Assembly (NCBI GenBank): GCA_950295325.1 | Contig: OX485805.1 | Span: 36,753,501-36,817,500 of the forward strand | Reading direction: 5' to 3' | Source: Polytrichum commune | Lineage: Eukaryota; Streptophyta; Polytrichopsida; Polytrichales; Polytrichaceae | Length of the DNA stretch: 64,000 bases | Part shown: positions 27,201 to 39,015 of the stretch, in pieces | Layout: each line of letters opens with the position of its first letter | How positions within the stretch are numbered: the first letter of the stretch is position 1 | Notes under the pieces: model-generated | Seen by the model: only the letters and a program-made list of their open reading frames with translations | Databases searched by the model: none | What the model was told of the DNA's origin: nothing | Translations under genes and position numbers: made by a program

Positions 27201-27602
27201 TGATAGCATAGTTGAAATTCACATTATTGAAACGCAATCAGAGAATCAGAGGCCCTCCTGTTCATTACTGACTGCAATTCCACATGAATTTGATGAAATG
27301 CTCAACACGGCACAAAACGAAAAGGCAACAACAATCACATATGCCGGGGAGAGAATGTCAACCTGGGATTCATCGGTTAATTTGCTCATGTCAATCTCGT
27401 TCCACTTCGTCAGCGTGCGCAACAATGCCTTTTGTAAATCGATAGTAGCGTGATTATTCAACTCCACATGACATACTTTTGCTAAGAACTCTGATGAAAA
27501 CTCGTTACACAACACCCTACTCATGGTCGTCTTTCCCATTCCCCCCATCCCATACAATCCAAAAAAGCAGGGAGAGAAATTTTCATCGAACGGCTCCAAT
27601 TT
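24277..27602 (-). pseudogene. TNL1 fragment, right-arm copy (NB-ARC plus start of LRR, no TIR)
   Basis: Exons on the minus strand are 27602-27363 (80 codons, P-loop GMGGMGKTT), 27170-26487 (228 codons, kinase-2 FLVVDNVWD, GLPL-like HPLAL) and 25374-24277 (VHDLYREFA, then LRRs such as LSRLVYLDLSGC). They encode about 673 residues, all introns phase 0, with GT-AG at each. Upstream, homology to TNL2 intron 1 continues to about 27745 and then stops, so the whole TIR exon is missing. Downstream, homology to TNL2 stops at about 24323 inside the first LRR module. The gene is therefore cut at both ends, yet has no internal stop or frameshift in what remains. In plants the NB-ARC module is an ATP/ADP switch. 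Whether this copy is transcribed cannot be seen. Confidence 0.82.
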
Positions 27603-27744
27603 CTGGTCCATACACAAAATTCATGCATTAATCACTTCACATCAAATCATAATCATAGCATGGTACATGTCACTCTTGAATTTAAACTCCTCCTACCCAC
27701 CGTACTTAATTTAATTGAGAATCACAAACGATTGACACCAGTAT

Positions 27745-30460
27745 GAAAATTATTACAATATTGAAATGAAAGTATTAGGGAATTCTCAATCTCAACCGGC
27801 TAGCTTGTAACTAACTCTTGGCACTCCCCATTCATTGACGGGATGAACCAACCGCTAGTTACGCATTAACCAATTGAATTTGACGAAATCATTGATTAAA
27901 GGTCAAGACTTCAAGAAAACTATTGATCATTTTGGAGGAATCTATGGAACAAACCTCAAATTAGTAAAGAAAAACCAAAAGATCACAAACATGTAACTAG
28001 TTGGGCTTGGAAACACTAGGATATCAACCAATTATTCCCAAAAATTTCCCTGGATATTGGATGCTAGGATGCAATTTTATTCGTAAAATTAGAGTTAGGT
28101 CACAAGGGAGGAACTACCATGGCGGATGTGTTGGCAATGACATAGGGTTGCATATGTGACACTTGATGCAAAGTTGGCAATAACCCGCCAAACCATGTTG
28201 CTTTGTTGGCATTTCCAAGTCTTTGTTCTAAAGAAGAAAAAAGGTCACCTTATTATTTTTGGTGCAATTTGGCCTCGTGAAACCAAAAAGTAAACACGTA
28301 AATTGATATGTGAGCATTTAACTTGCCTTCACAAATAGGTTGCCACTTTACCCATGCAAATCACTTCAAATCAAAATCAAATTATGGAAACTCATAATTT
28401 TGTTTCTTCATCCATATATAACCCATAGTAAAAGCTTAAATTAAAGTGTTCATTTTGTTAGTGTGGTAATAAGTAATAAAAATATTGTGGAATGTCAATT
28501 TATTAGTGAGGGTCAACCTGATTGCACATATCTATGTACTTATTCCCAAAATTCCATATAGGACTATAGGAACTGGAATCGAATTGTTCCATGGTTTAGA
28601 GATTGTTCACTCGAGATGTTTTTAGCAAGCCTTAACAATTTTGGAAATGAAATCAAACAACAAATCAATCAAATCAATCTAGTTGGAATAAAAATTGACC
28701 TCACATAACCTCAAAATTTGCATAATACAATTTATTCCATAAGAGTATTTACATCTTGAGGTTCTAGAAAAATGAGATTAATCTAAAACATGGAAAAACT
28801 TTAGGCAAGGTTTGAATAATTTGAATAATTGTACACCAATTTTTCCCACTCATATGAAACTCACTTTTAATTTTCGGGATAGAGAGGCAGTCACATCCCC
28901 TCCTCAAACTTCAACTTTCTCTTATAGATGTGTCAATCATGATTCTCATCCTCCGGGAGAAAGTAATGCACATCTCCAAGTGAAAGGGGGTCCCAATTTT
29001 GTCAATTAGAGGTGTTCGTTGAATTTGTCGCCACATGGACGTGTGCCCTTAGGTGGATATTAGTTCTCTTCCTTGGGTTGTTGGATGCATATTAGGAGAG
29101 AATTTATACGAGATGATTGATGTATAATATCATATGTGTTTTTGTCTTTGTGCTTCATTTGTTTCCCACACAATGTATGTGCAACGGCATGTGCTTAATA
29201 TACGATAACTACACTAAATAATCCTAATGGTGGGGATGAAAATTTGAGAGCATAAATAATTAATGTGGGCTTCCTTTAAAATATCTAGTCAAGGTGCAAA
29301 TAACATGTGTCCAAAGCCTGAAGGGGTCTTCCTTGAGTTTTCAAACAATGCCTTAACATTGCATAACTATCGCCATACATCGAAAGTCTAGCATAAAATA
29401 AAATAATCACCCACATCAATTTGTTGGGGATAAAAGGTAATGTGGCCCAAGTTAATTTTAAACTAGAAATTGGCATGGCTTGAAAACATGGACCACAATA
29501 AATAGTATTATGCCAAATAATGTGAAATTGTTTAATGTAATCTTCATCACCCTCTATTTAGGATAATTACTCAAAAAAATTATGGTAATTTGTAATGCTA
29601 GCATCACAAAGAGAAAGTTACATAATTCAATTATTCAAGAGTCCTCCAAATGCCAAATGATCCCTAGTAAGTGAAATCAATATACAACGAACAAAGGGGT
29701 GGTGGTGATGCAAGGGAAAACAACACTTCGCAAAAACTTAAAGGAAATTATTAATGTTTTTTAATTAAATTTAAAAAAAAAAAAAAAACAAAACATAAAA
29801 CATATGACGGAAAGAGCATCACTTAACTAGATATGTTTATGGAAAAGGGGAAGGGTGGGGTGTGCAACCCCACCTCTCACCTGTGGCGGGGATCTATGAA
29901 CAAGGGAAACCAACCGCTAGTTACAGATGAACCGATCGAGTTTAAGAAATAACTAGTTGAAATTCAAGACTTCAAGAAAATTTCTGGTCATTTAAGAATA
30001 GTTTATAGAATAATCCCCAACTAATTAAAAAACCAAAGATGTCAACGATCCAGATGAATAACAATCAACCCTTATCATATGTATAGTTCGAAACCCTAGC
30101 ATTCATCATTAAAGTTGTTGAAGTTTTTTCATCCCTTGGATGTAATTCATAACTATTTAAGTCTACAATATATGGCATAGCAATTGATGCAATTATTGTT
30201 TCTAAGTCTATCATCAGATGATTAATAAGATCGTATGTCCACTTGTTGTTGGTTCCTTTTTTTATACCAACATAAGGCAATCTCCATGTTTGATGGACAA
30301 CCACGATTCAAGTCAATTGGATTCCTATACTCCACCCAACTATTATTGAACTTTCTATGCATCCTATAAACCCTCCCAACAAACCTTACCTTGATTGGAG
30401 CTAGAATTTGTGGTCCAACTCTTTGTTCATGATCTTAGCTTCAAGTGTGTTTAGAAAACA
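27745..30460 (-). repeat. Old repeats replacing the TIR exon of TNL1
   Basis: Homology to TNL2 stops at about 27745, and common 200-bp repeats follow (27880-28060, 29900-30060). From 27890 to 30460 the sequence is the diverged inverted counterpart of 16340-18600. A piece at 28950-29010 resembles 13860-13925, so smaller insertions have accumulated here. A poly-A run of 17 lies near 29773. No intact gene is seen. Confidence 0.6.
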
Positions 30461-31991
30461 CACATCACAATCATAACCAATATTCAACATAGTATCATAT
30501 TTGCAGCCGCAAGGAGTGAAATAGTATTGCTAGCCTTAACCCAAGTGAATTGATCTTTGGATAAAATTGGATTGCCAGTCAATTGACTAACAAACATACA
30601 TATGAAAAAATTAAATCCCCTACCTCTACATAAAATGAACTTCACCTTAGATTGAGAGGGGATGTCAACACATTCATGTTCATCATTATACATCATGATT
30701 TCATCCAACATAGAAGAATGTACACTATAAAGTTTCTATGACATTACCATACAAGTACAAATGTTGTATATGTTATAAGGTCCTCCATACATGGATACAT
30801 AGTACAGGAAAGTTCACACTAATACCCTTTTTGTGCACTTACATAATATCATGTGTGTTTAGTGCAATGCACCCCATGTGATCTGTACTTAATGTTGCAT
30901 TTGACCAATTGCTTTTAAGAATGAATTACTCCATGGCATTATTGTCGTCACTTGTTAACCGCTTAAAATTTAGAAATAGGTGTTGCCAAAAAGAAGGTGT
31001 TACACAAGGCTTCAATACCTTAGGATATAGACCGATTATGCCCAAAAATCTCTTTGGACATTGACGAGGACTAGGGGTTAGGTGAAGCAAGTGAAGGCCA
31101 GGGACCAAGCCATAATGCAAAAAATAATTCGCATTGACATGCTAATTTTGTGTACTATAATCTAGAATTTTTGACTATAGTATTTTCTTATTCATCCGTA
31201 AGCCTTAGCATTGAGTAAAAGAACATTGATAGAATGTGAAAAGGGCTATTAGGTGAGGATGAAAGACCATAGGCAAGTACAAGCGGTTATGAACACTCAG
31301 GACAAAAACCACCAAGTATGGGTTTTAGGGTTGATCATGAGTTTAACGGGAAAATAAAGGAACATTAATGGTTTCTAAATGTAACTTGTAGCCCAAATTA
31401 TGAACCTCATCTTAGATTACACTTAATTAGAGGGTGACATCAACTTGGTTAAAATAGAGGAGGGTGATTTTACCTTGACCCACATGGAAGACTCAAGAGG
31501 GTGATGTTTATTTAGGGGGTGGTTCATTAACTCAAACTTAAGATAATTGGACTCAAACTCATGAATTCTTTCTTCTTGAATCTTGACCCAAAATATTCAA
31601 TATTCCATAAGCTTTGTTTAAAACTTAATAAAGGATACTAGAAATGGGATTGGTATAAGATCCCCCTAAAACTCATGGGTTTGACCCTCCCGTTTGTGAC
31701 TTTACGGATAACTTTCTTGCTTTAGAGAATCTCTCGACACAATATGCCAAAAACAATCGGACTGCTATTGGGTAAAGTGATCCTTGAATATTAGTGTTGT
31801 CTTAGTAAACACTAAGTTCACCTTACAAGAGCATATGTTGTAGGCAAGCTCTCTACATGATGATTTTTGCAACTTGCTTGAAAAAGTGACAGAGCACATA
31901 ATCCAATACAAATATCTCCAAAGCTTCAAGCCACAACAATCTACTACAATTGAGATTCATCCCAATAAGGCATATTCAATAACTTGATTAA
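30461..31991. other. Unrecognised region
   Basis: AT-rich DNA with a partial copy of the 200-bp dispersed repeat near 31000-31085. An open frame at 30711-30484 (minus) continues the strand of the neighbouring unknown frame but shows no family motif. Confidence 0.4.
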
Positions 31992-31999
31992 TAGGGTAG

Positions 32000-32612
32000 T
32001 AGGGGCGGAGCTAGGATTTTGACCTAGGGGAGGGTGACCTCAAAATATGGAAATATCCAATGTATATTTCATTTTCGAATTTCAATAGATGGCTGAATTT
32101 GATTATTTATTGAGAAATTGGACTCATTGAGCTGACATCCCCATAAAAAATTGATAATGTCCTTAATATCCAAATCTTTGGCAATGGTCTTTTTGATATA
32201 AATGATCATAAGATCAACCATCCAATCATCACCAATAAACATCACCAATAATAAGCAAATGCCCAAATTTCCTTCAATGCACTCGTAGAAAACATTGCGA
32301 AAAAAAACTGCTGTCATTTTCCCATTGCAGTTCTTTTGACGAGCCTGCTCTGTAGTCACTACACAACTACAGATTTGTTTTTGGTTTTCCCAACTGAAAT
32401 CTTAGGAATATGGGGTTTGTAATATACCGTTGGAAAGGTCTTGAAAACATCTTTCCAATGGTGTATTACACGTCCTCATAATTGTTAACATTGCAGTCGC
32501 AAAACAGAAAAAGAAAAATATGTAGTCGTTTTGTCATAATTTTCTACTGCCGATGTCGGGGGGGGGGGGGGGGGGGGCTAAGCCCCCCCAAGCCCCCCTG
32601 GCTCCACCCCTA
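32000..32612 (-). mobile_element. hAT deletion derivative, 613 bp
   Basis: The ends are inverted: TAGGGGCGGAGCTAGG at the left, and CCTGGCTCCACCCCTA at the right. Flanks TAGGGTAG (31992-31999) and TAAGGTAG (32613-32620) fit an 8-bp duplication with one mismatch, as made by hAT transposases. A minus-strand frame at 32359-32069 carries GDDWMVDLMIIYIKK, like the extreme C-terminus of TTF-type hAT transposases. The catalytic part is missing. A pure G-run of about 22 starts near 32558, followed by C-runs that could pair with it. Confidence 0.72.
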
Positions 32613-33860
32613 TAAGGTAGTACCCTAGATTCAAGTTTTGTTTGAATGTTATAGGTAGGGGTATATAGTTAAAGTTTCATGTATGCCATGTTTGGGTTGA
32701 GAGCTGAATACATGGTTATGAATTCATGATTGATTTTTTGTTTGGAGATTTTTTTTATAATAGCCATAGATATTTGACATGTCATGCATCATGATCATTT
32801 GGTTCTATTTCAACCAGCGCAAGTTGTATTGCTATAATTTGATAAAATAGCACAAAATATTTAGCATTGGTAAGCATCTTATACAGTATGGAAGTTATGT
32901 AGAGGTATGTTGACATCAAACTTCTTATCCAATCCACTATTATGTCAATCTTCCATACACTTCCTACTGTCAAAATTTCTTAAAATCAAGTTCATCAAAG
33001 CAATTTCAAAGTTGATTTTGCAACATCATGCTAGACTTTGCATAGCAAATGTTCTACTTGCCAAATTGAACTCTTCAATTGTGTTGTTTCAATACCATGA
33101 CATGACAACATGATGACGAGCACAAAGGAAATATGGGCAAGGGCATGGGTTGCAAACCAAGCAAGTCCAATGCCAAAGTGTTACATGGGGAACTGGTTCA
33201 ACCGCCTCAGCTTCCTTCATTAACAATGTTGAAGTATCCGCCTCTCAATGTGACCACCACATTCCCCATGCCCATCCAAATTCCAATCCCAACTTGATCT
33301 TGAAAAAACCTCCCCAACAAGCAATTTTTGAACCCCCATCCCAAAATGTCAAGGATCCAGCTCATGATTTGAAGCCCTAATGGCAAGAGCTCGGGCAGCA
33401 AAAGTGGACCCCCACGAGCAATTGCGCCTCCGACTCCAATTGCATTGACATCTGAACAACAATATTTTATAGACAAGTAAATACTCACATTTGTAAAGTG
33501 TCAAAGTGCATTTATAATTTAAAAGATCCATTTGTTCTCAAAGAATGCTATGCAATAATTGCCACCTAAATATATATGAATAAAATGTCATACTTTGTTG
33601 GTCATGGCCAAGGACATGAGTTCTTGATTATTGAAGGATGTGGGGTTTTAATGGATTTATACACTCCAAAATGCACTTGAGTTGATGAATAATGAGGAAA
33701 TTGTAAATTTCTATGAGATTCATCTTTGTGCATGGAGAGACAAATCTCATGATAATTCTCTATGATTGGTCTCAAGGGGTTGATCAATATTTTACATTCT
33801 TCAGTAGTTTTTCACAACAATAAACCAAGTCATGTTTGACTCCAAAAACATTGTTTCTCG
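32613..33860. other. Unrecognised region before the cyclophilin
   Basis: No domain was recognised. The open frame 33150-33380 contains NPNLILKKPPQQAIFEPP and could be chance. Bases 33851-33866 (TTGTTTCTCGTTGCAG) look like a splice acceptor just before the cyclophilin, so an upstream exon cannot be excluded. Confidence 0.35.
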
Positions 33861-33891
33861 TTGCAGCAAAATTCCCAACCCAAGCAACCCC

Positions 33892-34394
33892 ATGGTATAT
33901 TTGGACATAGCCATTGGGAAAAGATAGTAGGCTGCATTGCAATCGAATTGTTTATAGACATGACTCCAAAAACGGTCCAAAATTTCCGAGCATTGTGTAC
34001 AGGGGAGAAGGGGTTGACATCTTCGGGGCTCCGCCTCCACTACAAGTCGACAACCTTCCACCGCATCATCCCCCAATTCATGTGTCAAGGGGGCGATTTA
34101 ACACATGGAAAAGACCACTCCCCGTCCATCTATGGCCCCAACTTTACCGATGAGAACTTTATTCGAAAGCACACAAACATGGGGGTGCTCTCAATGGCCA
34201 ACAAAGGCCCCAACACCAATGGCTCCCAATTCTTCCTTTGCACTGTAGCCACTCCGTGGCTAGATGGGAAGCATGTGGTGTTTGGGCAAGTCCACGAGGG
34301 TTTTGATGTGTTGCGTACTATGGAGGCCATGGGCTCAAAGTCAGGGACACCAAAGCAGGAGGTTAAGATTGTTGATTGTGGCCAAATTTCATAA
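33892..34394 (+). pseudogene. Single-domain cyclophilin (peptidyl-prolyl isomerase), frameshifted near its start
   Basis: Cyclophilins catalyse cis-trans isomerisation of prolyl bonds; the one-domain plant type is cytosolic and commonly intronless. The body is well kept: [10 protein letters not shown], catalytic [38 protein letters not shown] and final VDCGQIS. The plant divergent loop (SSGLRLHY) is present. The start [10 protein letters not shown] (ATG 33892) is one frame off from [10 protein letters not shown]: an A-run at 33919-33922 is one base too short. No in-frame ATG replaces it upstream. With that base the product would be about 168 residues, close to the family's 172. A homopolymer sequencing error would restore a normal gene, so pseudogene status is not certain. 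Confidence 0.75.
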
Positions 34395-36680
34395 ACTCGT
34401 TGATTTTGTGTATGTGTTTGTTTTTTAGGGTTACTAGAATATCATGGCATGTTCGGCGCTTTCCATTTTGAATTGTAATTTTGTTTTATGCCTTATTGAC
34501 TTATTCACATATTCCAATCAATGTTTTTGCGACAAACGACAAATTCATTTCATAAAATAGATAATCCTTAGGTGGGCATTAAAGGTGAGTTTGGTCTCCA
34601 CAAAGTTTTGTAGCCCCTCAAAATTGTGCTACATAGCATTTTTTATTTATTTAACCAAAAGATGATTAGAGTGGCTACAATCATCACAACATCTTACCTA
34701 TTAAAATCTAAGGGTATCCAAGGACACTTTGAAAAATACTACATACTTGAGTGCAAAATACTACATACTCGAGTGAAGGATTGAAGTTAAGTTGCAGCTG
34801 TGGTGTGACTCGTAATAGAGTACCATACTCCGTTCTGCTTATATCAAAGGGTTAGCTGACAGTAAGTTTTCCAAAGTGGAAACACAAAAACGAGAAACGC
34901 TGCTATGAATTTGGTTAAAAGAAAGGTGAGAATGAAAAAATTTCAACTTTGGGAAGGGAGTTGTTTTGAGATACCAATCTAGAAGGTAGGAAGTTATACA
35001 CTCTAAACTCCGTACTATCACGCTTGTGGCAACCAAAGTGCACGTGATATTAAGGAGTTTTGTAGTGTTTAACATGCATGCGTGATAAAAGAAAATTAGT
35101 GTAATATGTTTGATTTTGAAATAACACAAAGTCAATATTGTAATAGTGACAATAATTACAATGATGATAACGTGATGTGTGGTTTGAATTCTTTGGTGAT
35201 TTATTATACTATCAAAACCTGTGATATGTGGGAGAGAAACATGAAAACAAGGAGTGAGATTTAAATTGAGAACATCCATTCCCTAGGTTTTTGGGATATA
35301 AGAGGAGTGATAGTGAGGAGGTTAACACCACGGAGTTTAGATTGTATTTTGGAATGCAGAATTTGACTTATTTCTTGTGTTTGGATTTGAGTAGCACTGC
35401 TGATGTTTGCATTTTGGCACTATCTCTACCAATTTGAGCCAAATCAGCACAGTCCAATTTTAATCAACTGTTGCTATACACCTCATAACTTTGTAAACCT
35501 GATAATTATTATCCACAATCTGTTTTTCAAGAATCACGGATGATATGCGTTCACATGCACGTAGGTTGACAGAAGAGCGAATGAACGAATTTGTTGACAA
35601 GTTTCACAAGAGCAAACCACATTGTGTTTTAAAAATTTGAGATTGTTTATATTTAGGAGTTATGTTCCCAGAGGTAACAATACTCTGCCAAATTTGAAAG
35701 CAGGCAAATTGATTGATCCAAATCCCCAAGATATTTTGTGCCCAACCTACTATGAACCTAATGTAATAATATGTTGCAAAGCTCAGTAAAGATTAAAAAG
35801 ACAATTCAAACGTGAGTCATAGATGTGTGCCAATGGCTTCTTTGGAAATTTTGTGTTTTAAGGAACTCATCATGACAATTGTAGAATCTATGTGGCCTCA
35901 ACTTTCGAGAGGTGCACTCTACATTGCAATACCTACCCATGTGTGTGCAAAAAAGAGGTATTACTTGAATACATTGTACATAGAGAAGGCATATTGTTGA
36001 AGGTAAGTTTGCATGTATATTTCGGGTTGGTATGTGATGTTCCCAATTTATAAAGATACAAATAGGCCCATCACTTAGATGGGATCTAAAAAAGTGAAGT
36101 TCTAGCCATCATGAGTGGTGTACATTATTGAGACTAGTCCATAAATTTGAGACTACGTGTAATCTCTACAATTTCATGTATGTTCTTGTTCCTTTGTTTA
36201 AAACGTTTGTGCATGGAGGGATATTCATCTAAAAGTGAAAATATGCACATTATTTTTTATCCTCATGAAGAGAGCGCACCCCCCGAGCCTCAACTTCAAC
36301 AAAGAGTCAAGAAATATGTGGGTGAATTCCAGCAAATTTGAAATGTTGTCCAAGATTGTGGCAAGCTAATCCTTAAAGGATGCCGCCTGGTCCCAACATA
36401 CAACCGTATACGCAATGTATATAGAAGGCCTCACCAAGTTCGAAATCATTTGGACAAACCTATTTTTTTGCGACTTTCATTGCGATATTTGATCGCAAAC
36501 ATAGCCAACAGCAATGCAGCAGTCGCCCCAACAATGCAGCATGAGTAGTTGCCTCCAATTAAAATTAAAAGTCATTGGCAATGTTTTATTCAAAATAAAA
36601 ACATCTTGAAATTTTATTCAAAAGCCCCAAACGTTGGATAGTTTGGCCCATGGTATTTGTATTAAGAAACTCACATAATG
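34395..36680. other. Unrecognised AT-rich region
   Basis: About 2.3 kb with no recognised gene. The 146-codon minus frame at 35279-34839 is low-complexity. A short frame at 36147-36341 (SAPPEPQLQQRVKKYVGEF) has no known match to my eye. Confidence 0.45.
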
Positions 36681-36749
36681 AGATGTTTACTGCAATTATA
36701 TATTTCAAGGAACATTCATTTCCTTTCCATTTTTGGATTCCTTGATAGA

Positions 36750-39015
36750 AGGGCTACAAGAATTTCCTATATTAATAAAATTGTATCACCTGAAATTGGA
36801 CTAAAATGCATTATAAATGATTATAATGAAGGCCATATTTTACGGGAGTTGCGTACCATGGGGAGAAAGTAATGAACATTTCCAAATGAAAGGGGGGGGG
36901 GTCCCAAATTCTGTCATTTAGAGGTTTTCCTTGAATTTGTTGCCACATGGAGAGTTTTTGAAGCCTCAAAGATGTTGATGATCATGTTGTTCTTGTTATT
37001 AGGATTGTGGCATGTCGATTGCCAATGTGTTCATGTTAACTATTAAACCACACTTTGATGGCCAAAACATCCCCAAATTGGACTCTTGGATCTTGATAAA
37101 AGACTGAGTTTTCTGTTCAAGTTTTTTTCGTTTAGCAACAACAATTCCCCATACGTGGTTGTTGGCATAATCTTTTGCCTCCAAAAGCTTGTCGATTGTA
37201 AAATATGATGAAATCTTGTATCCTCTATACTTCATGAAGATTGTGGTGCTCATATCTCAAGAGATATGTTGACAGAAGGATCACCACAAGATCATAATGT
37301 GCTTGCAACTTTCCACCAATCTATAATTTCTGGAATTTTAGCCAATCAAATCAAGTTTCTCGTCAAAACAATGACGTTTGATGATTTGTGGTGAAGTTTC
37401 AATAAAACTACTTGTACAATCACAATGGGAGGACAAAAATAAGTCATGTAGTGCTAACTGTACAAATGTCATTTTTTCATGGTGCAGCATGCATCATAAC
37501 TTCTCTATTGTGTTATTGTTAAAGTTTTTTATTTTTTTGTTTTTGAATTTTTTGAATTTTTGAATTTTTCTTTATAATGTGTAATTTTGGAAAATGCTTT
37601 ACCCCTGAGGCTTTGAAGGGTAAAGTTTACAATTCATTGGTGTTGAAATTCAATCTCCTTCTATGCATGAAATTGTGTGAGATACATTCTAAACCAAAGG
37701 TTTGACGAACATGTTTATATGTGATGATCGTTGTAAATTTGTAGTCAAATTACAATGATCATTAAGAACAATGGCTTTGTTATATTTGCGAGCAGTTTGC
37801 ATTGCCCGACAAGCCGGAAGGGCCGAAAGGGGGTGCCGAATAGGAAAGGAAGATATGAGGGGCCTTATGGAGAATTAGCGGCCATTCTCGAGAGGGACGT
37901 TCTTGAAACAAGCCCTGGGGTGCGGTGGAGCACATAGCTGGACTCACCGATGCCAAACGCTTGTTGGAAGAGGTGGTGGTGTTGCCTCTTTGGATGCTAG
38001 AGTATTTCCAGGTTCAATTTGTTCTCCTCCCATACTGCTATTTCCCTATATATATTACATGTGTATTCAAGAAAAATTGCACTTCATTTTGGAGGTTAAA
38101 AAATTTGTTTACGACAATTTTTTAGATTCAATGAAAATATATGTGCATCCTTCTTGTGAACAAGGGATGTGCCTAAAAGAAGAAGATAGAAAGACGCCTT
38201 TTGATGTTGCCACCATCATGAAGTACGGCGTTGCGTTATTTTCAAGGTGGTCTAACTCCTAGGTAATCTCAAAACTAGCATTATGGGAATTTGAGGGCCC
38301 CAAATGGCTACTGCCTCCTTTCGAAGGTGAACATTTTGAATGGACACGAACAAACCAACTAGCATTTATCTCCTCCACCGGGCAAGTCCCTAGGTTCCCA
38401 CATGGTTGTTTGAGAATATCTTGGTCACCTGGATACTCCCACTATGATTGGGTGCACTAGAAATCAAGTGTTGGGAAGCATGGATCGAATGAACACCCTG
38501 CGTTTAAGCCACCCTATATACAAATATTGAAACAAAAGTTAAAAAATTGCCACCTTATTTTGGGCAAACTTCGATTCATTTTTGACATAATCAACACAGT
38601 CATCAAAATTTCTTGATGCTTAAATTATGTTACTCAAAGAGTGGTGTTGGGCTATTACAAACCGGATTTTTAGCTTATCCTACCTGGATGGATGAGCCAA
38701 CCTAGCCTTGTATAGGTTGATCTGGGATTTAGGACAACCAGTCCAATGCACATACCCTACTTGAAATCTTACAAATCTCTAAAAAATTGAGGTTTGAGAT
38801 CTCAAAAAAAAAGATCTCAAAGTTTCAACCAACTTTCAAAGTAGGCTCCAATACACTATGAACCAACAAGCTCTTCATAAAAAAAAACCTCAAATAAGGA
38901 TAAACCCGTGGTTCCGACCCTCTTTGAGACACTTCAAGGATAACTCTAAAACATATGACTACTTGCACTAATATGGGAATTCATCGTAAGTTAGTAAAGA
39001 AGAGAAGATGATAAA
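36750..39015 (+). pseudogene. Katanin p60 pseudogene, copy C (upstream part)
   Basis: Collinear with the reverse complement of 11674-14050. One katanin exon is clear (about 37800-38011): GRYEGPYGELAAILERDVLE and SPGVRW, then, one base out of frame, IAGLTDAKRLLEEVVVLPLW and LEYFQ before donor CAG|GTTCAA. The 1-nt deletion after PGVRW (37929-37933) is the same as in copy A, so the parent was already broken. Copy C keeps the 12 bases missing from copy A. Homology stops abruptly at 39015, where TNL2 LRR sequence starts. Confidence 0.82.

Larger units (their letters stand above)
18670..27529 (-). repeat. Right arm of giant inverted repeat
   Basis: This is the reverse-complement copy of 1-8860. 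At its inner end the sequence runs smoothly from a dispersed repeat (18590-18800) into the arm, without a break in that repeat. The left arm instead breaks inside the same repeat at 8860 and is followed by 35 bp of foreign filler. I infer that the right arm keeps the older arrangement and the left arm is derived. Homology to TNL2 continues outward past 27529 to about 27745. Confidence 0.95.

Noticed and set aside
34839-35279. 146-codon minus-strand gene with a membrane-like stretch
   Set aside because: AT-rich low-complexity frame without a recognisable family, start context or neighbour support.
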